Assembly (NCBI GenBank): GCA_934725575.1
Contig: CAKVCK010000008.1
Location: forward strand, 1-64,000
Reading direction: 5' to 3'
DNA from: an uncultured Bacteroidales bacterium
GTDB taxonomy: Bacteria > Bacteroidota > Bacteroidia > Bacteroidales > UBA932
DNA length: 64,000 bases
Under the pieces are notes generated by a model. The model had not been told where the DNA came from. It saw only the letters and a program-made list of their open reading frames with translations, and searched no databases. Below are positions 58,719 to 64,000 of the stretch, in pieces. Made by a program: the position numbers and the translations under genes. The stretch's first letter is position 1. Every line of letters begins with the position of its first letter.

Positions 58719-59273
58719 ATGAACATCATAACCACCGAAATAGAAGGCGTGCTCATCATTGAGCCCAGAATATTCGAAGACAGCAGAGGCTATTTCTTCG
58801 AGTCTTTCAACCAAAAGGAATTCGAGGAGAAGGTCGGCTCAGTCCGATTCGTCCAGGACAATGAAAGCAAGTCCTGCTACGGAGTGGTCAGAGGGTTGCA
58901 TTTCCAGAAAGGCGAGCACGCCCAGAGCAAACTGGTCAGGGTCGCCAAAGGCGCTGTCCTTGATGTGGCTGTGGACCTCAGACCCGGCTCCAAGACTTTC
59001 GGAAAGCACATAGCCGCCGAGCTTACCGAGGACAACCATAGGCAGTTCTTCATTCCAAAAGGGTTCGCCCACGGATTCAGTGTCCTCAGCGACGAGGTCA
59101 TATTCCAATACAAATGCGACAACTTCTATTGCCCGCCCTCAGAGGGAGCTATAGCCTGGGACGATCCGGATCTCGCGATCGACTGGAAAGTTCCTACGGA
59201 AAAGATCATCCTTTCCGAGAAAGACAGAAAGCACAAGAAACTGAGAGATTGCCGACCAGAAGACATTCTGTAA
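58719..59273 (+). CDS. rfbC: dTDP-4-dehydrorhamnose 3,5-epimerase
   Basis: 184 aa from ATG 58719. RmlC cupin: IEPRIFEDSRGYFFESFNQKEF, VVRGLHFQKGEHAQSKLVRVAKGAVLDVAVDLR (catalytic His in GLHFQ), FIPKGFAHGFSVLSDEVIFQYKCDNFY, and GAIAWDDPDLAIDW. Third gene of the operon, 32 nt after rfbA. The 4,6-dehydratase rfbB is not present in the window. Confidence 0.93.
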   Translation: MNIITTEIEGVLIIEPRIFEDSRGYFFESFNQKEFEEKVGSVRFVQDNESKSCYGVVRGLHFQKGEHAQSKLVRVAKGAVLDVAVDLRPGSKTFGKHIAAELTEDNHRQFFIPKGFAHGFSVLSDEVIFQYKCDNFYCPPSEGAIAWDDPDLAIDWKVPTEKIILSEKDRKHKKLRDCRPEDIL

Positions 59274-59306
59274 GCGTTGTTTTTTTCAACTATTAATCCA
59301 AATCGG

Positions 59307-61406
59307 CTACGAGATCTTGCTGTAATCCTTGATATTATACTTATCCTTGCGGAGCTCAGCCGCAAGCGGGGCGTTGATCGGAAGCTCAAGTGTCTGGTCG
59401 TGAGCAAGAACGTGCTCCGCATAGTTTCTCGCGTCGGTAAGAAGTTGTCCGTCGTGAGCAAGAGAGGCTATGTTCAGCTCGATCGGAAGGCCGCTCTGCT
59501 GTGTGCCCTCCAAATCGCCCGGGCCACGCATCTTCATATCCTCCTCGGCAAGATCGAAGCCATTTTCAGTGGCGCACATCAGTTCCAGTCTCTTTCTGGA
59601 CTCCTTGCTGACCTTGTTCCCGTGCATCAGGACGCAATATGACTTCTCAGAGCCTCGCCCGACGCGGCCACGCAGCTGGTGGAGTTGCGCCAGACCGAAA
59701 CGCTCGGCGCTCTCGATCACCATCACGGAAGCGTTAGGCACATCCACGCCGACCTCGATCACTGTTGTGGACACCAGAATATTCGCCCTTCCCGCCGCGA
59801 AAGCGTCCATATTGAACCGCTTCACCTCGCTGGTCTGCTGCCCGTGCACGATGGCCACTTTGTACGGAGGGAACGGGAAACGGGAGACAATGTCCTCATA
59901 GCCAGCCTCAAGGTTCTGATAATCAAGCTTCTCACTTTCGAATATCAAAGGATAGACAACGAACACCTGCCGGCCGGCGGCTATCTCCTTCTTCATAAAG
60001 TTGTACAGAGCCGGACGTTTGCCCTCCCCTATCAGCATAGTCTGGACCGGCTTTCGTCCTGGCGGCATCTCATCGATCACCGACACGTCCAGATCTCCGT
60101 AGAAAGTCATCGCCAGAGTTCTCGGTATAGGCGTGGCGGTCATCACGAGCACGTGAGGCGGAACACCTCCCGCACCCTTCGCCCAAAGACGCGCTCTCTG
60201 CTCGACACCGAAACGGTGCTGCTCGTCAATGATGGCAAGGCCGAGATTGCGGAAGACAACCGTGTCCTCGATCAAGGCGTGAGTACCTATTATTATACCG
60301 ACCGAGCCATCGGCCAATCCGCTCAGGACCGGCCTTCTGGCAGCCTTTGTCGTCGAACCGATCAGAAGCTCACAACGCACTCCTGTCGGAGCAAGATACT
60401 TGGATATGTTGGCATAGTGCTGCTGGGCAAGCACTTCAGTCGGTGCCATTATGCAGGCCTGGTAACCGTTCCCGACCGCGATCAAGGCCGTAAGCACGGC
60501 CACCATAGTCTTACCGGATCCGACATCTCCCTGAAGGAGCCTGTTCATCTGATGTCCGCTCATCATATCCGAGCGGATCTCCTTTATCACTCGTTTCTGC
60601 GCCCCGGTAAGCTCGTAAGGAAGTGCATTATAGCAAGCGTTGAACGCTGCCCCAACCTTCGGCATCGGAATCCCGACAGCGGAACGGCTGCGGACATATT
60701 TCTGCTTCAGAAGCGAAAGCTGCAACAGGAACAGTTCCTCCCATTTAAGACGGTAGCGGGCCTTTTCAAGAGCCGCTTGGTCCACCGGGAAATGCACATT
60801 GCGGATGGCGTATTTCAGCGGCACAAGGGCCTTCTCTCTGAGAATATATTCAGGAAGGGTCTCCTCGACATCGGATATGGCCATATCGATCGCCTCGGCC
60901 ATCAGCCTGTTCATAACCTTTCCTGTCACGCCTCCGTTCTTCAGCCTGTCCGTGGAGTTATAGACCCCGGTCAAGGTTCCCGAGAAGTTGACCGAACCTC
61001 CGGACGGAGGATTGTCGATCTCCGGATGGACCATATTCAGTTTGCCGTTGAATATGCTCGGTTTGCCGAAAAACAGGAAAACCGATCCCGGTTTCAGACG
61101 GTCATAAGTGTACTTGACTCCCTTGAAGAACACCATCTCCATCGTTCCGCTCTGATCCTGCACGAAGACGCTGAGACGCTTTCCGCTTACCTGAGACGAG
61201 ATGACTTTCGCAAGGATCTGGACGTATGCGCTGCTGGACTGAACCTCCGAGATCAGCTGGATGGAACTGCGGTCGATGTAGCGGAACGGGAATGTGCGCA
61301 AAAGATCTCCGACTGTGGACACCCCAAGCTCCGACCTAAGCAGCGAGGCCCTTTTAGGCCCCACTCCCGGCAGGAATTGCACATCTGTCTCCAGTTTGTT
61401 TCTCAT
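59307..61406 (-). CDS. recG: ATP-dependent DNA helicase RecG
   Basis: 699 aa, full length. N-terminal wedge/OB domain (VQFLPGVGPKRASLL; SSSAYVQILAKVISSQVSGKRLSVFVQDQSG), helicase motifs I GDVGSGKTMVA, II IIDEQHRFG, III MTATPIPRTLAMT, VI QLRGRVGRG, and the RecG tail MKMRGPGDLEGTQQSG. Remodels stalled forks and branched DNA. Convergent with rfbC. Confidence 0.96.
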   Translation of the reverse strand: MRNKLETDVQFLPGVGPKRASLLRSELGVSTVGDLLRTFPFRYIDRSSIQLISEVQSSSAYVQILAKVISSQVSGKRLSVFVQDQSGTMEMVFFKGVKYTYDRLKPGSVFLFFGKPSIFNGKLNMVHPEIDNPPSGGSVNFSGTLTGVYNSTDRLKNGGVTGKVMNRLMAEAIDMAISDVEETLPEYILREKALVPLKYAIRNVHFPVDQAALEKARYRLKWEELFLLQLSLLKQKYVRSRSAVGIPMPKVGAAFNACYNALPYELTGAQKRVIKEIRSDMMSGHQMNRLLQGDVGSGKTMVAVLTALIAVGNGYQACIMAPTEVLAQQHYANISKYLAPTGVRCELLIGSTTKAARRPVLSGLADGSVGIIIGTHALIEDTVVFRNLGLAIIDEQHRFGVEQRARLWAKGAGGVPPHVLVMTATPIPRTLAMTFYGDLDVSVIDEMPPGRKPVQTMLIGEGKRPALYNFMKKEIAAGRQVFVVYPLIFESEKLDYQNLEAGYEDIVSRFPFPPYKVAIVHGQQTSEVKRFNMDAFAAGRANILVSTTVIEVGVDVPNASVMVIESAERFGLAQLHQLRGRVGRGSEKSYCVLMHGNKVSKESRKRLELMCATENGFDLAEEDMKMRGPGDLEGTQQSGLPIELNIASLAHDGQLLTDARNYAEHVLAHDQTLELPINAPLAAELRKDKYNIKDYSKIS

Positions 61407-61506
61407 CGCAGCTGCGGACCTTGATTTCCAGAACAGTTCTCAATACCAAGGTTCACGTCAACAAATATAATGAATATTTGGAAGCCCTCGCACTTAGAAA
61501 CCAGTT

Positions 61507-61537
61507 TTTGAAAAATCAAAAACGCTTCTTATCTTTG
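61507..61537 (+). promoter_or_regulatory. Promoter of the WYL regulator gene
   Basis: TTTG (61507-61510), 19-nt spacer, TATCTTTG (61530-61537). ATG 61563 lies 25 nt after the box. Confidence 0.75.
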
Positions 61538-61562
61538 ATGTGCCGAAAAGAAGCACAGTTTT

Positions 61563-62504
61563 ATGGTCTCAGAACTTATCGGGAAATATATCTGGCTCAT
61601 ACAGACGCTCACCGCCGCCGGAGAGCGCGGAATGACGCTTCAGGAGATTGACGGAAAGTACTCCAGGCGCTACGGCCAGACATATTCAAGAAGGACCTTC
61701 AACAACCACAGGTTGGCCGTGGAGGAGATTTTCGGGGTTGACATCGAGTGCGACAGGAAGACAAACCGCTACTTCATCCCGTTCAGCGGGGATGTCCTTG
61801 ACAACGATGAAAGCATCGGATGGATTGTCAACACATTCACGGTAAACAGTTTGCTGTCGCTTGGCAAGGAAAGGCTCTCAGGCAGGGTAAGTGTCGAGGA
61901 GATTCCTTCCGGGCAGAAATACCTCACAGCGATAATGCAGGCGATGGAGGATGGCAAGGAACTGGAGATCACCTACGGGAAATACAGCTCGACCTCTTCT
62001 GAAATATTTCATATTCAACCCCTTGCAGTCAAGGAACACGAGCGGAGATGGTACTTGGTGGCTTTCTGTCACGAAAGGGCAAGGCTTCCCGAGAAAGGCA
62101 ATGGTGACCAGAGCGCCTGGAGAGTATATGGCCTCGACAGGATATCCTCACTCAGAGAGACTGAAGACACTTTCAAGATGCCAAAGGATTTCGATGTGGA
62201 CGGAATATTCAGTCAGAGTTATGGGATATATTTTCCGCAGGCGGGCCAGAAGCCTGTGACCATCCGCTTCAAGGTGAGCGAGGAGGAGGCACGCTATCTT
62301 CGCGACCTGCCGATCCACACTTCACAAGTGGAAGAGGATGAGACGGATGGAGGCGGAAGGATATTCAGGATCAGGGTCATTCCGAACCGTAACCTGACGA
62401 TGGAGTTCTGCCGCCACGCCGGAAAGCTGGAGGTCCTTGAGCCGGAATCCGTAAGGAAGGAAATGAAGGTGGAACTTGAGAAAGCGTATAAACAATACTT
62501 ATAA
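61563..62504 (+). CDS. WYL-domain transcriptional regulator
   Basis: 313 aa. An N-terminal helix-turn-helix (YIWLIQTLTAAGERGMTLQEIDGKY ... TFNNHRLAVEEIFG) is followed by a WYL domain (KELEITYGKYSSTSSEIFHIQPLAVKEHERRWYLVAFC) and the WCX C-terminal region (PVTIRFKVSEEEARYL ... LTMEFCRHAGKLEVLEPESVRKEM). WYL regulators sense ligands or single-stranded nucleic acid in DNA damage and phage responses. It is divergent from recG and 6 nt upstream of the S9 peptidase gene, but no defence system is adjacent. Target unknown. Confidence 0.87.
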   Translation: MVSELIGKYIWLIQTLTAAGERGMTLQEIDGKYSRRYGQTYSRRTFNNHRLAVEEIFGVDIECDRKTNRYFIPFSGDVLDNDESIGWIVNTFTVNSLLSLGKERLSGRVSVEEIPSGQKYLTAIMQAMEDGKELEITYGKYSSTSSEIFHIQPLAVKEHERRWYLVAFCHERARLPEKGNGDQSAWRVYGLDRISSLRETEDTFKMPKDFDVDGIFSQSYGIYFPQAGQKPVTIRFKVSEEEARYLRDLPIHTSQVEEDETDGGGRIFRIRVIPNRNLTMEFCRHAGKLEVLEPESVRKEMKVELEKAYKQYL

Positions 62505-62510
62505 TATTTA

Positions 62511-64000
62511 TGATAAACAATGGAAAAGCCGCCCTCGTGGCGGCGGCACTGATTACAATGATGAGTTGTACACAGAAAAACGAAACGCAGGCGGACAACG
62601 GGTACATAGGCCCGTCCGACATCAAGATTGAGGACGGAAGGATGACTCCCGAAGCGCTTCTATCCCTTGGTCGTCTGTCCGATCCGCAACTGTCCCCGGA
62701 CGGACGTTGGATCCTCTACGGAGTCAGCTACACCTCGATTGAGGAGAACCGCTCGTGCAGGAATCTGTTCCTTGGCGAGGTGATCAAAAATGATGACGGA
62801 TCGCTTTCTTTCGGGGACAAAATCCAATTGACAGCCGAGGGCAAGAGCGTCAGCAACGCCCGCTGGAGCCAGGACGGGAAGTCGATCTACTACCTTCAGG
62901 GCGGTCAGCTTTACAATGCGGCAATCACCATCGTTGACGGAAAGGCCTCACTCTCAGCGAAGAAGCAGCTCAGTGATGTAAAGGCCGGAATCGGAGAGTT
63001 CACTCTCAGCCCGGACCAGTCGCATCTCCTCTACACCAGCACCATTCCAGGCTCCGTCAAGACCCCGAAGGACTTCGATGAGAAGCTGGACAAGGCTCAG
63101 GCCTACGTCACGGAAGACCTTATGTACCGTCACTGGGACCACTGGACAACCGAAAGGCCTCAGACCTACGTCGCACCGCTCGGTGACAAGGTCACAGAAG
63201 AAAATTCAATGAATATACTCGCAGATGACGCAGGCAAGTACGAACTGCCTCTTGAGCCTCTGAGCGGCATCGAGCAGCTTTGCTGGAGCCCGGACGGACG
63301 CTATGTGGCATATTCCTGCAAAAAGGTTGAGACCGGTCGTGAATATGCATTCTCAACGGACACGGAGATCTACATCTACAGCATCCTGACCGGCGAGACC
63401 GTACAGATTCCGATGGCGGGCGGCTATGACACGGATCCGGTCTGGAGCCCGGACGGGAAATACATAGCTTGGCTGAGTATGGCACGCAACGGGTACGAGG
63501 CTGACAAGGTACGCCTTATGGTGGCCGAGTTGGCTGACACGGACGCTTCTTCCGATGGCCAGTCCGCTATTCCGCAGATCAATGGACTCCGCGACCTTAC
63601 CGCTGACTTCAAGTACAACGCTAGCGGCATTGTCTGGGCCGCTGACTCAAAGAGCATCTATTTCAACTCTCTCATCGAAGGCCTTCAGGGAATATGCAAC
63701 GTGAAGGTAGCCGACGCCGAGATCAAGAGAATCACTCCTGACGACGCTTGGTACGATTTCAACTCTCCGTTCGCGATTGTTGACAGCACTTTGCTCGCCA
63801 GCTACTGCTCAATGGAGTTCCCGACCGAACTTGTGGCCGTGAACGAGACCGACGGATCGTTCAGCAGAATCACCGATGAAAACGGCGGCATCATCGGCCA
63901 GCTGACCGCCTACGAGACCCGTGAGCGTTGGATCAAGACCACGGACGGCAAGAAGATGCTGACCTGGGTCCTCTACCCTCCTAAGTTCGACTCCACGAAG
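62511..64000 (+). CDS. S9-family peptidase lipoprotein (5' part; runs off the window)
   Basis: Open from ATG 62511 to the end (about 496 codons). Signal peptide with lipobox MMSC (KAALVAAALITMMSC). The visible part is the seven-bladed propeller of prolyl-oligopeptidase-type enzymes, with repeated 'SPDGRWILY'-like blades (LSDPQLSPDGRWILYGVSY; ARWSQDGKSIYYL; LCWSPDGRYVAYS; VWSPDGKYIAWLS). The catalytic alpha/beta-hydrolase domain lies beyond 64000; the last visible residues (KTTDGKKMLTWVLYPPKFD) are the entry to it. The layout is of the S9C/DPP-like group. It follows the WYL gene by 6 nt. Confidence 0.88.

Noticed and set aside
59679..61424. 581-codon plus-strand open frame opposite recG
   Set aside because: It is the antisense shadow of a full-length, well-conserved helicase; its translation is His/Arg-rich and matches no family. 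Similar long shadows at 29796-30476, 41897-42799 and 48794-49531 were dropped for the same reason.
61563..64000. Defence island around recG, WYL regulator and S9 peptidase
   Set aside because: WYL regulators can control defence systems, but no nuclease, methyltransferase or CBASS/retron-type gene adjoins; recG and the S9 lipoprotein are housekeeping or secreted enzymes.

Overview
This window looks like a chromosomal segment of a gut-type Bacteroidales bacterium. The evidence is the gene families (fimbrillin-like, BACON, Omp28/DUF6029, GH97 and GH78 proteins, AAA ATPase/DUF234 proteins), promoters of the Bacteroidetes form (TTTG about 19 bases before TAnnTTTG), weak Shine-Dalgarno signals and moderate GC. 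Most of it reads as ordinary chromosome. Small scars of mobile or decayed DNA occur at 1-1900, 12.4-13.1 kb and 50.0-51.2 kb.

Layout. 0-7 kb: an IS3-type transposase remnant, an AAA ATPase with a DUF234 nuclease-like tail, a RhuM-like remnant, a DXS/transketolase-like enzyme, a second AAA ATPase with a PD-(D/E)XK tail, and an unknown zinc-ribbon membrane protein. 7-13 kb: secreted M28 peptidase, chloramphenicol-acetyltransferase-like enzyme, SotB-like exporter, patatin phospholipase, a 52-bp minisatellite, a small unknown protein, and a broken aldo-keto reductase/AraC pair. 13-25.4 kb is a transport block: ZIP, ThrE, GtrA, KefB-type antiporter, NhaC, CDF, a Zn/Cd P-type ATPase divergent from a Fur-family regulator, and an EamA exporter. 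25.5-28.4 kb: a three-gene lipid-type operon (GNAT-like, CDP-alcohol phosphatidyltransferase, PlsC-like), then tRNA-Ala(CGC).

28.5-45.2 kb is the surface and glycan region. GH97 lies divergent from a six-gene operon (30.7-40.8 kb) of a TlpA-like thioredoxin, a five-BACON lipoprotein, two very large multidomain lipoproteins (fimbrillin-like + EF-hand + LRR + thioredoxin/Omp28, and fimbrillin-like + EF-hand + LRR + BACON + M64 peptidase), a DUF6029 barrel and an Omp28-like lipoprotein. Two tandem GH78 rhamnosidases converge on it. 45.4-50 kb: a complete TolC-MacA-MacB type efflux operon. 50-51.2 kb: a polyvalent-kinase-like orphan gene flanked by two near-identical long hairpins. 51.3-56.7 kb: iorA-iorB-aminotransferase-CoA transferase-GNAT, readable as a route from aromatic amino acids to aryl acetates. 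56.9-59.3 kb: rfbD-rfbA-rfbC (dTDP-rhamnose, no rfbB here). 59.3-64 kb: recG, a WYL regulator and the 5' part of an S9 peptidase lipoprotein that runs off the end.

The most unexpected signals are (1) strong over-representation of the palindrome GAATATTC and its half GAATAT/ATATTC in all reading frames and between genes; (2) the LRR-thioredoxin/LRR-protease surface operon, two members of which share a C-terminal tail; (3) a family of long inverted repeats with the core CAAATTTTG...CAAAATTTG, two of which bracket a kinase-like gene.
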